A model generated the notes under the pieces. That model did not search any database. It was not told where the DNA came from and was given only the letters and a program-made list of their open reading frames with translations. Positions 1-7,447 of a stretch of DNA of 64,000 nt are shown here, piece after piece. A program made the translations under genes and the position numbers. Position 1 is the stretch's first letter. Every line of letters starts with the position of its first letter. The stretch comes from Adlercreutzia caecimuris B7 (GTDB lineage: Bacteria; Actinomycetota; Coriobacteriia; Coriobacteriales; Eggerthellaceae): the NCBI RefSeq assembly GCF_000403355.2, contig NZ_KE159646.1, positions 893,226 through 957,225 on the forward strand, read 5' to 3'.

Positions 1-190
1 CGCCCGCATCCTGGTTCACCACGCAGACGGTGAGGTTGCCGGTGTTGTCGTAGGGGTTCCAAAAGCCGATGACGTTGTACCAGGTGTACACCGACGGCAG
101 CACCATAAGCGCCACGATGACCACGAGCGCCGGCGGCGTCTTCAGCAGGCGCAGTAGATCGCGCCTCAGTATCTTCAACACGTTCCGCAC
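1..190 (-). CDS. YhgE/Pip-family membrane protein, N-terminal fragment (runs off the window)
   Basis: Only the first 63 codons lie inside the window. Reading from a GTG at 190, the product starts with a short basic stretch (MRNVLKILRRDLLRLL), a membrane segment rich in V, A and L, then SVYTWYNVIGFWNPYDNT and LTVCVVNQDAG. The W-N-P-Y-x-N-T plus V-V-N-x-D pattern just after the first membrane helix is typical of the YhgE/Pip (phage infection protein) family, which are large multi-pass membrane proteins related to ABC-2-type permeases. A purine-rich ribosome binding site (AAAGGA) sits about nine bases before the GTG, and no in-frame ATG competes with it. The physiological role of the family is poorly known. 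It lies downstream of the hydrogenase operon but is separated from it by a hairpin terminator, so it is probably its own transcription unit. Confidence 0.75.
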   Translation of the reverse strand, partial: MRNVLKILRRDLLRLLKTPPALVVIVALMVLPSVYTWYNVIGFWNPYDNTGNLTVCVVNQDAG

Positions 191-239
191 GGAAACGGGT
201 CCTTTCCGCTTTCATCGACCGAGCACAGAGATTCAGATC

Positions 240-301
240 ATCATAGCGCAACCCTGACGAGTTTGCCCATCCTTGTTGACGGATCGGAACCATCAGTCAA
301 C
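240..301 (-). promoter_or_regulatory. Candidate promoter and inverted repeat upstream of the YhgE/Pip gene
   Basis: On the minus strand a TATGAT -10-like hexamer lies at 240-245, which would start transcription near 233, about 43 bases before the GTG at 190. Upstream of it is a 6-bp inverted repeat, GTTGAC at one end and GTCAAC at the other (275-301, 15-base spacer), possibly an operator. No convincing -35 hexamer is visible. Confidence 0.35.
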
Positions 302-331
302 TAACGCGCGCCCCTCGACTCCGGCAACGAA

Positions 332-359
332 AAGGGCGACCTCCGCAGAGATCGCCCTT
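332..359 (-). terminator. Hairpin terminator after the hydrogenase operon
   Basis: AAGGGCGA and TCGCCCTT form a perfect 8-bp stem (332-339 with 352-359), extended inside by a CTC/GAG pairing. On the minus strand the stem is followed by a short run of four T. It lies 25 bases past the cytochrome gene stop. Confidence 0.7.
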
Positions 360-384
360 GCCAAGCGCGTTTGTGTCCGACACC

Positions 385-1071
385 TTAGTGCAGGTCGTTG
401 TCCTCGCCAACGATGTTGTGCAGGTCGGGGTCGTACACCAGGCCGCCATGTTCCTTGTGGATGAACATGAGCTTGGTCGGCGCGAAGCCCTCCACGTTCG
501 CCAGGTACACATGGATGAACATGAAGATGATGAACACGTACATGCCGAAGTAGTGGATGATGCGCATGGACATGAGACCGCCCACGAGGTTCGTCGTCGC
601 GGCGAACACGGGCACGTTCATGGTCACGCCCCACAGGCAGAGCCCGGTCCAGAACATCAGCAGGATGAGGATCGGGATCAACAGGTAGCTGATCTTCTGC
701 GGCACGCCGAGCTTGGCGCCCAGGGGATGGTCCTTCTTCAGGAACAGGTAGTACTTGATCCACTCCAGGGCCTGATGGCGGTTGTCCTTCTGGGGCAGCC
801 AGGTCTTGAAGTCGGTCACCTGCTGGCGGGTGCCGCCGGTGGGCGAGGTCTTCACGAAGAAGGCCATGATCACGCGGGCCACGCAGTTGATGAACAGCAC
901 GAAGCCGAAGAAGAGGTGGCAGCCGCGGGAGATGCCCGTGAGGTAGGGCAGCACCGGGAAGTGAATGATGATGCCCGACAGGATGAGCATGATCATGGCG
1001 ATCAGGTTGATCCAGTGAGTCACCACGAACACGAGCGGATGGGCCTCTTTGTAGTGTGCGAGATGAGCCAT
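385..1071 (-). CDS. hyaC: [NiFe]-hydrogenase b-type cytochrome subunit
   Basis: This 228-residue integral membrane protein is the likely diheme cytochrome b that anchors the hydrogenase dimer and passes electrons from H2 oxidation to menaquinone. Four hydrophobic helices are visible at about residues 15-37, 48-72, 126-150 and 165-190. Candidate heme-ligand histidines are in HPLVFVVTHW near the start, RGCHLFFGF in helix 2, and RIIHYFGMYVF plus FIHVYLA in the last helix, as expected for the HyaC/HupC/HydC family. The ATG at 1069-1071 lies one base past the large-subunit stop, so the two genes are translationally coupled. A G-rich ribosome binding site is inside the end of the preceding gene. 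No maturation gene follows; the operon ends at the hairpin at 332-359. Confidence 0.92.
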   Translation of the reverse strand: MAHLAHYKEAHPLVFVVTHWINLIAMIMLILSGIIIHFPVLPYLTGISRGCHLFFGFVLFINCVARVIMAFFVKTSPTGGTRQQVTDFKTWLPQKDNRHQALEWIKYYLFLKKDHPLGAKLGVPQKISYLLIPILILLMFWTGLCLWGVTMNVPVFAATTNLVGGLMSMRIIHYFGMYVFIIFMFIHVYLANVEGFAPTKLMFIHKEHGGLVYDPDLHNIVGEDNDLH

Positions 1072-1072
1072 C

Positions 1073-2746
1073 TTACTTCACCCCCCAAGGGCTGGTGACG
1101 GTCTCGAAGGACTTGCCGGTCGCGCGATCGGTCACATGCACGGCGCAGGCGGTGCAGGGATCGAAGGAGTGGACCGTGCGCAGGGCGTTGATCGGCTTCT
1201 CGATGTCGGCCACCGGCACGCCGATGAGCGCCTGCTCGAGCGGGCCGTGCTCGCCCTCGGAGTTGATGGGAGCGAGGTTCCACGTGGACGGGATGATGAT
1301 CTGGTAGCCCTCGATCTTGCCGTCCTTGACCTTCTCGGAGTGGTAGAGCGCGCCGCGCGGGGCCTCCCAGAAGCCGGAGCCCTCGCCGGTGGTGCGCTCG
1401 GGAGCGCGGAAGTACTCGGAGTCGCCGCCCTTGATGGCCTCCATGAGCTCGTTGACCCACTCCACCATGAGGTCGGCCACGTACATGGTCTCGACCTGGC
1501 GGATAGCGGTACGGCCGAGCGTGGACTGGAAGGCCGACAGGTCGCCGGGCTGGGCGCCCAGGATGCCGAGCACCGCGTCGACGTTCTCTTTGATGAAGGG
1601 CACGCCGCGCACGTAGGCCGCGAAGATACGGGACATGGAGCCCGCCTCCATCGGCTTGCCGTCGTAGGTGGGGCACTTCACCCAGGTGTAGCGGTCGTCC
1701 ACGTTGTAGTCGGTGTAGTCCGGATCGGTGGTGAAGTAGGGCGAGGTGTAGGTGTCGTCGCCCTTGTACCAGGAGTGACCCATGTACTCCTGGATCTTGC
1801 TCTCCTCCACGTCGGTGACGCCGAAGTTCTCGTCCAGCACGCCCATGGGCAGGTAGCGGTTCTTCATCTGCTCGATGTAGTTGTCGCCGTAGGGCCAGCC
1901 ATTGCCCTCGAACACGCCCCAGGCGATGTAGCGGCCGCAGCCTTTGCCGAAGGTCAGCGCCTCGGCGTAGGGGCCCGCCAGCGCCACGGTGTCGGCGAGC
2001 ACGGTGTCGTTCACCCAGTCGCGCACCTCGATGGCCATGGCCAGAAGGTCGTCCAGCTTGGACTCGGTGGGCACCCACATGTTGCCGCCGGGGATGGAGG
2101 TCATCACGTGGGGCATCTTGCCGCCGAGCAGCGCCGCCATCTCGGAGGCGCGGGCCTGCATCTTCAAGGCCTCCAGGTAGTGGGAGGTGAGGATGAGGTC
2201 CAGCTCGGGGGTGAGCTTGTAGGCCTCGCCATTGTCGGCGTCGAACCAGTTGCCCGAGAAGATGGACAGCTGGCCGTTGGCCGCGAAGGCGCCCAGCTTA
2301 TCGTAGAGCTGGTTCAGGTCGGAGTGCAGCGCCAGGCCGTTCTCCAGGGCCACCGCGTAGGCGTTGTCGACGTTGGCCTGCAGCGCGTTCAGCGGGTTCA
2401 CGTAGTCGAGAGCCGCCAGGTTGTACAGCCACAGGATGTGGCTGTGAAGGAACTGCGCGCCCTCCAGCAGGTTGCGGATGATGCGGGCGTTGTTCGAGAT
2501 CGTGATGCCGTAGGCCTTGTCGCCGGCGATGGACGACGCATGGGCGTGGGACACGGGGCACACGCCGCAGATGCGCTCGACGATCTGGGCGGCGTCCTCG
2601 GGAGTACGGTTCTGCACGACGAGCTCCATGCCGCGGAAGCAACCGCCGGAAACCCACGCGTCGGCAACGACGCCGTTCTCCACTTCCATCTCGACGCGGA
2701 GATGGCCCTCGATACGGGTAATCGGATCAATAACGGAACGTGTCAA
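1073..2746 (-). CDS. hyaB: [NiFe]-hydrogenase large (catalytic) subunit
   Basis: The 557-residue catalytic subunit carries the Ni-Fe(CN)2CO active site and oxidises H2. The N-terminus has the family signature DPITRIEGHLR. The first Ni-binding cysteine pair is in RICGVCPVSHAHASS and the second in DPCTACAVH near the C-terminus. About 20 residues follow that histidine, matching the peptide normally removed by a dedicated endopeptidase after metal insertion. The maturation protease and hyp genes are not in this window. Translation starts at TTG (2744-2746), chosen because a full AAGGAGGTGA site lies six bases upstream and the product then starts exactly at the family's usual N-terminus. It lies between the small subunit and the cytochrome gene, as in group 1 respiratory uptake hydrogenases. 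Confidence 0.95.
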   Translation of the reverse strand: MTRSVIDPITRIEGHLRVEMEVENGVVADAWVSGGCFRGMELVVQNRTPEDAAQIVERICGVCPVSHAHASSIAGDKAYGITISNNARIIRNLLEGAQFLHSHILWLYNLAALDYVNPLNALQANVDNAYAVALENGLALHSDLNQLYDKLGAFAANGQLSIFSGNWFDADNGEAYKLTPELDLILTSHYLEALKMQARASEMAALLGGKMPHVMTSIPGGNMWVPTESKLDDLLAMAIEVRDWVNDTVLADTVALAGPYAEALTFGKGCGRYIAWGVFEGNGWPYGDNYIEQMKNRYLPMGVLDENFGVTDVEESKIQEYMGHSWYKGDDTYTSPYFTTDPDYTDYNVDDRYTWVKCPTYDGKPMEAGSMSRIFAAYVRGVPFIKENVDAVLGILGAQPGDLSAFQSTLGRTAIRQVETMYVADLMVEWVNELMEAIKGGDSEYFRAPERTTGEGSGFWEAPRGALYHSEKVKDGKIEGYQIIIPSTWNLAPINSEGEHGPLEQALIGVPVADIEKPINALRTVHSFDPCTACAVHVTDRATGKSFETVTSPWGVK

Positions 2747-2752
2747 GTCAGC

Positions 2753-2762
2753 TCACCTCCTT
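2753..2762 (-). promoter_or_regulatory. Strong ribosome binding site that fixes a TTG start
   Basis: AAGGAGGTGA on the minus strand lies between the small-subunit stop (2763-2765) and the large-subunit TTG, six bases from it. It abuts the preceding stop codon, consistent with coupled translation. Confidence 0.85.
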
Positions 2763-4040
2763 CTAGTCGTTGTTGCGGGGATCGGCGTTCTTGTGGACGA
2801 GCTCCTCGTCGAGAACCGGGCCGCCGGTGACCGGGTCGGCGTAGGTGCCGACCTCCTGGTCGGGATGCTTGGCGTCCCACTTGCGGATCTTCTCGAAGGG
2901 CGCGCCGCCGTCCATGCGGCCGGAGGCCTTCATGCCGAAGCCGTGCACCACGAGAGCGGCTGCCACCAGACCCGTGACGGCCACGCCGATGGTGGTCGGC
3001 TGCAGGTTCAGCGGGCCCACGCGCAGATCGCGCATGCGCTTGTAGAACGGGGTGTTCACCTCCACCCAGTTGTCGCCGGGGTTCATCGGGTTGGACTCGC
3101 AGCAACCCACGCAGGGGGCACCGGCCTGGACGCACCAGCTGCGGCGGTTGTTCCACAGGGTGACACCGCACAGGGCGCGGGTCTGCGGGCCCTTGCAGCC
3201 CACGGGATACAGGCAATAGCCGAGCGCTTCCTCTTCGGAACCGAACTCGTAGACGAACTCGCCGTTCTCGAAGTGGCCGCGACGCTCGCAATTGTCATGG
3301 ATGGTCTGGTTGAACAAGTCGCCCGGCATGTTGAAATCGTTCAGGCGATTGAGCAGCAGATCCATGTCCTTCATGACCACGACGTCCACGAGCACCGACA
3401 TGACCCACTCGGGGTTCACCGGGCAGCCGGGCACGTTCACGACCGGGGTTGCCACGCCGACCTTCTCCAGGTACTGCTGGACACCCAGGGCCTGGGCCGG
3501 GTTGGGGGCCGCGGCCATCCAGCCGCCGTTGACGGCGCAGGAGCCCACAGCCACGACGGCATTGGCGCTCTCGGCGGCCTCCACCAGCGCGGTGATGCCC
3601 GTCTCGCCGGCCACGCGCAGGGCGTTGCCGTCGAAGGCCTCCAGCACGGCACCCTCGTAGATGAGGATGTAGTTGCCTGCCGCGATGGTCTGGGCCTTGG
3701 CCTCCTCCACGGAATGGCCCGCAGCGGCCGACAGGGTCTCCGAGTAGTTCAGGGAGATCAAGTCGAGCACCACGGAAGCCACATCCGGAGTCTCCACCTG
3801 GGCGAAGGACTCCGTGCAGCCCGTGCAGGACGCGCCCTCGATCCAGATGACCGGATACAGGTCACCGGACGTTGCGCCGATAACAGACTCCTCGAGCGCA
3901 CTTGCCACGCGCGGGACCGCGAGCTGGGACAAACCGGCTGCGGCGGCGATGCCGGCGCACAGCTTCATGAAGCTGCGGCGGGACACACCACGCGAGGCAA
4001 GGATGCTGTCGAACTCTGACATCGTTGCCTGATTTTCCAT
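2763..4040 (-). CDS. hyaA: [NiFe]-hydrogenase small subunit, Tat-exported
   Basis: The 425-residue electron-transfer subunit holds three Fe-S clusters. A twin-arginine signal is visible (SRRSFMKLCAG, about residues 20-50), so the dimer acts on the outer face of the membrane. Proximal cluster ligands are in GASCTGCTES, VGSCAVNGG and PGCPVNPEW. Distal ligands are in IHDNCERRG and CLYPVGCKG, and medial ligands in SWCVQAGAPCVGCC. The proximal motif reads C-T-G-C, without the extra cysteine found in oxygen-tolerant Hyd-1-type enzymes, so a conventional oxygen-sensitive enzyme is expected. A C-terminal membrane helix (TTIGVAVTGLVAAALVV) precedes a short tail. Start: AAGGAGGTG at 4046-4054 is five bases from the ATG at 4040, favouring it over the internal Met at residue 7. 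It probably belongs to a group 1 uptake type seen in Coriobacteriia (inference). Confidence 0.95.
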   Translation of the reverse strand: MENQATMSEFDSILASRGVSRRSFMKLCAGIAAAAGLSQLAVPRVASALEESVIGATSGDLYPVIWIEGASCTGCTESFAQVETPDVASVVLDLISLNYSETLSAAAGHSVEEAKAQTIAAGNYILIYEGAVLEAFDGNALRVAGETGITALVEAAESANAVVAVGSCAVNGGWMAAAPNPAQALGVQQYLEKVGVATPVVNVPGCPVNPEWVMSVLVDVVVMKDMDLLLNRLNDFNMPGDLFNQTIHDNCERRGHFENGEFVYEFGSEEEALGYCLYPVGCKGPQTRALCGVTLWNNRRSWCVQAGAPCVGCCESNPMNPGDNWVEVNTPFYKRMRDLRVGPLNLQPTTIGVAVTGLVAAALVVHGFGMKASGRMDGGAPFEKIRKWDAKHPDQEVGTYADPVTGGPVLDEELVHKNADPRNND

Positions 4041-4292
4041 GCGTACACCTCCTTATAGGTGTTCTCGTCTCGCTTACATGCAGTGGTAGAGTATCCTTAT
4101 TGGCATCACATTTGCTCCATGGAATATGGATAGATGCGAAAACAATCTACCAACGGCCTGAAAATGTTACGCAGCATCACGCGGGTAACAAAGGAGGCAA
4201 AAGCCCATGCCGCTCGCAGATTTTTCCGACCGCTTCTGATAACGGGATTCAGCTATTTGTGCAGCGACGAAGCCAAGGTGCCGACGGTGAAC
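4041..4292. other. Intergenic region between hydrogenase operon and pheA
   Basis: This stretch should hold the promoter of the hydrogenase operon, but no strong -35/-10 pair is visible; the best -10-like hexamer on the minus strand is GATACT at about 4090. It contains one degenerate copy (ATATGGATAGAT, plus strand, 4124-4135) of the dispersed motif seen at 5.5, 7.9 and 9.2 kb. A plus-strand AAAGGAGGC followed by a 10-codon ORF (MPLADFSDRF, 4207-4239) is present; it may be chance. Confidence 0.5.
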
Positions 4293-4310
4293 AAGCGGGG
4301 CGACCCGCTT
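4293..4310 (-). terminator. Hairpin just after pheA, terminator-like
   Basis: AAGCGGG and CCCGCTT form a perfect 7-bp stem with a 4-base loop two bases beyond the pheA stop. There is no following T run, so it may only stabilise the 3' end or act with Rho. Confidence 0.4.
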
Positions 4311-4312
4311 CC

Positions 4313-5161
4313 CTACTCCACCGGATAGCTGCCGAGCACCTTCACCTCGCGCAGCTTCAGACGCAGGCAGTCGAGGGCCGTCTGCACGTCGAAATCGTGG
4401 ATGGAGCCGTCCAGCTCCACGAAGAACATGTAGTCGCCGAGCTGCTTTTTGGTCGGACGCGACTGCAGCATGGTGAGGTTGATGTCGGCATAGGTGAACT
4501 CCGACAGGATCATCTGGAGCGCACCGGGCTTGTCGGCCCGCAAAAACAGCGCAAGCGAGGTCTTGTGGCGGTCGCCGGAGATGAGCTCGGCATCGGGCAG
4601 GCGTCCCACGAGGGCGAACGCCGTTTGGTTTTCGGGGTTGTCCTGGATGTTCCGACACAGCACCTTCGCGCCGTGCAGCTCGGCGGCAAGCGCGTTGGAG
4701 ATGCCGGCGCAGGTGGGATCGGCCGCAGCCAAACGCGCGCTTTCCGCCGTGGAGGACACGGCCAGCGTGGTGCGTCCGGGCAGCTCGGTGGCCAGGAAGC
4801 GCCGGCACTGGGCAATGCCCTGGGGATGCGATGCCACGCGCACGATGGTGTCCAGCTCGGCGTCGGGGTGCGCCACCAAACAGTGGCTCACGTTGATGAC
4901 CTCCTCGGCCAAAATGACGGCATCGGTGCGGAAGGCGAAGTTGTCCAAGGTGGCCGTGACCGGCCCCTCGAGCGAGTTCTCCTTGCCCACCACGCCGAAG
5001 CGGGTAACGCCGTCATCCACGCAGTCGAACACCTCGTCGAAGGAGGTGCACTCCACCAACCGGGGCTCCTCGATGCCGAGCCGCGCCGCGAAGCGCAGGG
5101 CGGCCTCGTTGGAATAGGTGCCGGCCGGGCCGAGGAAGGCGATGGAGTTATCGTAGCTCAT
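4313..5161 (-). CDS. pheA: Prephenate dehydratase with ACT domain
   Basis: This 282-residue monofunctional enzyme converts prephenate to phenylpyruvate, the committed step of phenylalanine synthesis. The catalytic domain (about residues 1-185) opens with FLGPAGTYSNEAAL and contains FGVVGKENSLEGPV. The C-terminal ACT domain (about 200-275) contains GALQMIL and QSRPTKKQLGDY, the counterparts of the GAL and ESRP phenylalanine-binding motifs. Two departures are visible: the usual catalytic Thr-Arg-Phe motif reads Thr-Ala-Phe (NPENQTAFALV), and ESRP is QSRP. The start at MSYDNSIAF gives the usual family length. The frame stays open 117 codons further upstream, but that extension runs through the 13-bp repeats and looks non-coding. 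No strong ribosome binding site precedes the ATG; an in-frame ATG 13 codons upstream (MIDDRFG) is an alternative. Confidence 0.9.
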   Translation of the reverse strand: MSYDNSIAFLGPAGTYSNEAALRFAARLGIEEPRLVECTSFDEVFDCVDDGVTRFGVVGKENSLEGPVTATLDNFAFRTDAVILAEEVINVSHCLVAHPDAELDTIVRVASHPQGIAQCRRFLATELPGRTTLAVSSTAESARLAAADPTCAGISNALAAELHGAKVLCRNIQDNPENQTAFALVGRLPDAELISGDRHKTSLALFLRADKPGALQMILSEFTYADINLTMLQSRPTKKQLGDYMFFVELDGSIHDFDVQTALDCLRLKLREVKVLGSYPVE

Positions 5162-5370
5162 GGGATGCCAATCTGTCGCGCCGAATCTGTCGTCGATCAT
5201 GATAAACGTTTTGACAGCAGACGCCAGCGCCGTCCGGGACGGATGGAGCAGACGCCCCGGGCGGAGGAAGCGAGCCGACGAGCGCGCCAAGCCGACGGCA
5301 ACAGGGAGCGCGGCATGTTTAGAAGCAGCCTCCCAGAGGCCGAGGCGGCTCACCTCCGCAGCCGCCACCC

Positions 5371-5422
5371 ATGCAGCAACACCATGCAGCAACACCATGC
5401 AGCAACACCATGCAGCAACACC
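5371..5422. repeat. Perfect 13-bp tandem repeat, four copies
   Basis: Four exact, adjacent copies of ATGCAGCAACACC. The unit is not a multiple of three and lies upstream of pheA. The lack of divergence suggests recent expansion. Confidence 0.95.
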
Positions 5423-5450
5423 TTGTACATATCGACGCATTTCGAGCATC

Positions 5451-5550
5451 AATGCATCCTTTTGCCTGATATGTATAGATCTCACCCCTTGTGAACGCGA
5501 GAAACTATGCATATCGGTCGCTTTCAGGCACCTAACCTATGCATATCGTG
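5451..5550. repeat. Cluster of dispersed ATATGCATAG motifs (three copies)
   Basis: Plus-strand copy GATATGTATAGAT at 5468-5480, preceded by GCATCCTTTTGC at 5454-5465. Two minus-strand copies follow, CGATATGCATAG within 5502-5517 and within 5534-5550. The core CTATGCATAG is self-complementary. Related copies lie at 4124-4135, 7881-7894, 9203-9217 and 9235-9249. Confidence 0.7.
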
Positions 5551-5669
5551 CAAATTTCAGCAGAACAGCCAACAAGCTCATAGAGGCCCAGTTGTCAGGG
5601 AGCCAGCAACGCGCATCGCACGGGGCAATGCCCCGGACAGCAAGCCGAAAGCGCCGGAGCAAAGGCGCT

Positions 5670-5860
5670 GGACAAGAGGCGTTAGGGCCGGAGAGCCAAG
5701 TGGTCGGACAAGAGGCGTTAGGGCCACCGCGGTATCGAGTCCAAAGGAGCCAGATCCGAAGGAGTGCCAGGATCCGAGAGCGCCGGATCCTCGCACCGCC
5801 ACGATGTCGACTCCGAGAGCGCCGGATCCTCGCGCCGCCACGGTGTCGACTCCGAGAGCG
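5670..5860. repeat. Two imperfect GC-rich tandem repeats (36-bp and 39-bp periods)
   Basis: GGACAAGAGGCGTTAGGGCC occurs at 5670-5689 and again at 5706-5725 (36-bp period). From 5776 to 5853 a 39-bp unit beginning GAGAGCGCCGGATCCTCGC occurs twice with two substitutions, followed by seven bases of a third copy. Confidence 0.85.
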
Positions 5861-6164
5861 AGGGGCCGCCGAGCGGCCGCAGCGACGGATCCGGGGGGCC
5901 GGGGCCGCCGTTGCCTCCGCAGCGCCGGGCCCGAAAGTGCCGGGGTATCGAGCCCACACGACGAGTGATGCAGAGCAGACGGACGTAGTGGCAGCCCGCA
6001 TCTCCCCGCATCCAGTCGCAAGGCGCGCCTAAACCACCCCTTTTTCGCACGGGAACCGCCCCAGATTCCCACTTGCTTCCCACGTTTCATAATGCCTACA
6101 TGAACAGGTAATTCTTGAAAAATTTTCCTTCCATTTCATCCTGCGCCATGTTACTTTCATCGCC

Positions 6165-7205
6165 ATGACGCTGTGTCTCGCAAAATACTCCGCACTGGAA
6201 TCGCTCGCCGCGGCAGCGCAGCCAGCTCATGGGCTTTTGGCGCTCCCGCGAACCGAACCGTTCGATTACGATGCCCCCAGCAGCAAAGCTGTAGCCGACG
6301 CTCAGAGGAGCCTCCCGTTTCTCACGCAGCCCGCAACCTTCGTGTTGCCCGATGCAAGCTATCGCCGAAATTTGCGCGGCGCCTCCTTTCTCATTTGCAA
6401 GCACGCCGCCGTTCCAGGTGCCCTTTGGAATCTGCGCGCTCCGGCAGACAAGCCGAGACAGCGGAACCGCAACCCGATTCCAGCGGCATCCGAAGCCGTG
6501 CAAGGGCTACCAGGCACCTCGTCGCCGGCGTTTTGCCTAGCACAGCTGGGCGTCGAGCTCCCCCTCGTTCAACTTGCGGAGCTCGCCTGTTCCCTGACCG
6601 GCCTGTATCGATTTGCGCCATCGCGTACCGGCTCTATCCTCGATGCCGTCCCTATCGCAACCCTTTCGGAGATGCGAGGATTTCTCGAGCGCCACAGCAG
6701 CATCGCCGGCAGCAGGAACGCTCGACGGGCGCTGGGCCACGCAATCGAACGGCTCGGCTCTCCCGCCGAGACCGCTCTGTGTTTGATGCTATGCCTACCA
6801 CGAAGGATGGGCGGCTTCGGATTTCCCCACCCCGTTGCGAACGGAACGATCACTCCGTCGTCCTCTCGGCGGGCGCGCGTATCGCAGAGCGAATTTCACC
6901 CCGACCTCCTCTGGCCCAAAGCGCGACTGATCCTGGAATATGACAGCGACGAGCACCATCGCTTGCCCCAGCAGGCCGCCCGAGACGCAAAGCGCCGAAA
7001 CGATTTGGAGATTCTCGGGTTCGATGTCATTGTGGCTACAAGAGCTATTCTGCGAAACGTCAGCCTGTTCGACAAGATGGCCGACCAGATACGACTTCGC
7101 TTAGGACTTCGCGCGACAATCCGCACGGAGAAATGGTTGCAACAGCGCGCCGAACTACGACAGCTACTGCTAAGCCCCTCGCCGAACAGCCATTACTGGC
7201 GCTAA
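6165..7205 (+). CDS. Predicted PD-(D/E)XK / DUF559-like nuclease-fold protein
   Basis: This 346-residue protein is the only plus-strand gene in the window. The C-terminal third (about residues 200-320) has the pattern of a Vsr/DUF559-type restriction-endonuclease fold: SPAETALCLML carries the first acidic residue, FHPDLLWP the catalytic Asp, ILEYDSDEHH the E-x-D region, then DAKRRNDLEILGFDVIVATR. The GGFGFPHPVANG segment between the first two motifs fits similar proteins I recognise from Coriobacteriia genomes. The N-terminal half is not recognised. The ATG at 6165 is tentative, with no clear ribosome binding site; a later start is possible. It stands alone between repeat-rich stretches, opposite in strand to its neighbours, which may indicate acquisition. 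Substrate and role are unknown, and no methylase or toxin-antitoxin partner is adjacent. Confidence 0.65.
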   Translation: MTLCLAKYSALESLAAAAQPAHGLLALPRTEPFDYDAPSSKAVADAQRSLPFLTQPATFVLPDASYRRNLRGASFLICKHAAVPGALWNLRAPADKPRQRNRNPIPAASEAVQGLPGTSSPAFCLAQLGVELPLVQLAELACSLTGLYRFAPSRTGSILDAVPIATLSEMRGFLERHSSIAGSRNARRALGHAIERLGSPAETALCLMLCLPRRMGGFGFPHPVANGTITPSSSRRARVSQSEFHPDLLWPKARLILEYDSDEHHRLPQQAARDAKRRNDLEILGFDVIVATRAILRNVSLFDKMADQIRLRLGLRATIRTEKWLQQRAELRQLLLSPSPNSHYWR

Positions 7206-7447
7206 GGCAAAACAGGGGCAATCTGGGAACCTGCGGCGACCGCCTGAGCGGATAGCGTCTCATCGTTTCCTTGTGACGTTGTGCGCAGAAGGCCCGGGCA
7301 GTCGCCGTGCAATCAGCATGCTAGCCAGATCCCCGGCGTATCCTGCCCGCCGTAGCCACTCCCAACCCTGCTTCCCGCTCCTTCCGCTGACATTATAGGA
7401 CACCCCATTGCCGCCCGTAATCCCCGCACCCCGCGGCCGCCCGCGGC

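Larger units (their letters stand above)
5162..6164. other. Gene-poor stretch with minisatellites and dispersed motifs
   Basis: About 1 kb without a convincing gene. It holds a 13-bp tandem array (5371-5422), three copies of the ATATGCATAG motif (5468-5550) and imperfect 36-bp and 39-bp tandem repeats (5670-5860). Open frames here on both strands are low-complexity Arg/Ala/Pro/Ser translations with no recognisable domain. The upstream region of the 6165 gene shows no clear promoter. Confidence 0.6.

Noticed and set aside
4041-4160. FNR/CRP-type operator upstream of the hydrogenase genes
   Set aside because: TGTGATGCCAATAAGG has only a half-match to such sites and no symmetric partner.
5371-5422. 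CRISPR array
   Set aside because: The 13-bp units are directly adjacent with no spacers, and no cas genes are in the window.
5162-5512. A 117-residue N-terminal extension of PheA
   Set aside because: It runs through the 13-bp repeats, has Cys/Trp-rich low-complexity sequence, and the enzyme family begins at the GPAGT region just after the chosen Met.
5507-6090. Open frames on both strands across the 36/39-bp repeats
   Set aside because: Translations are Arg/Pro/Ala repeats without domains, and ribosome binding sites are absent.
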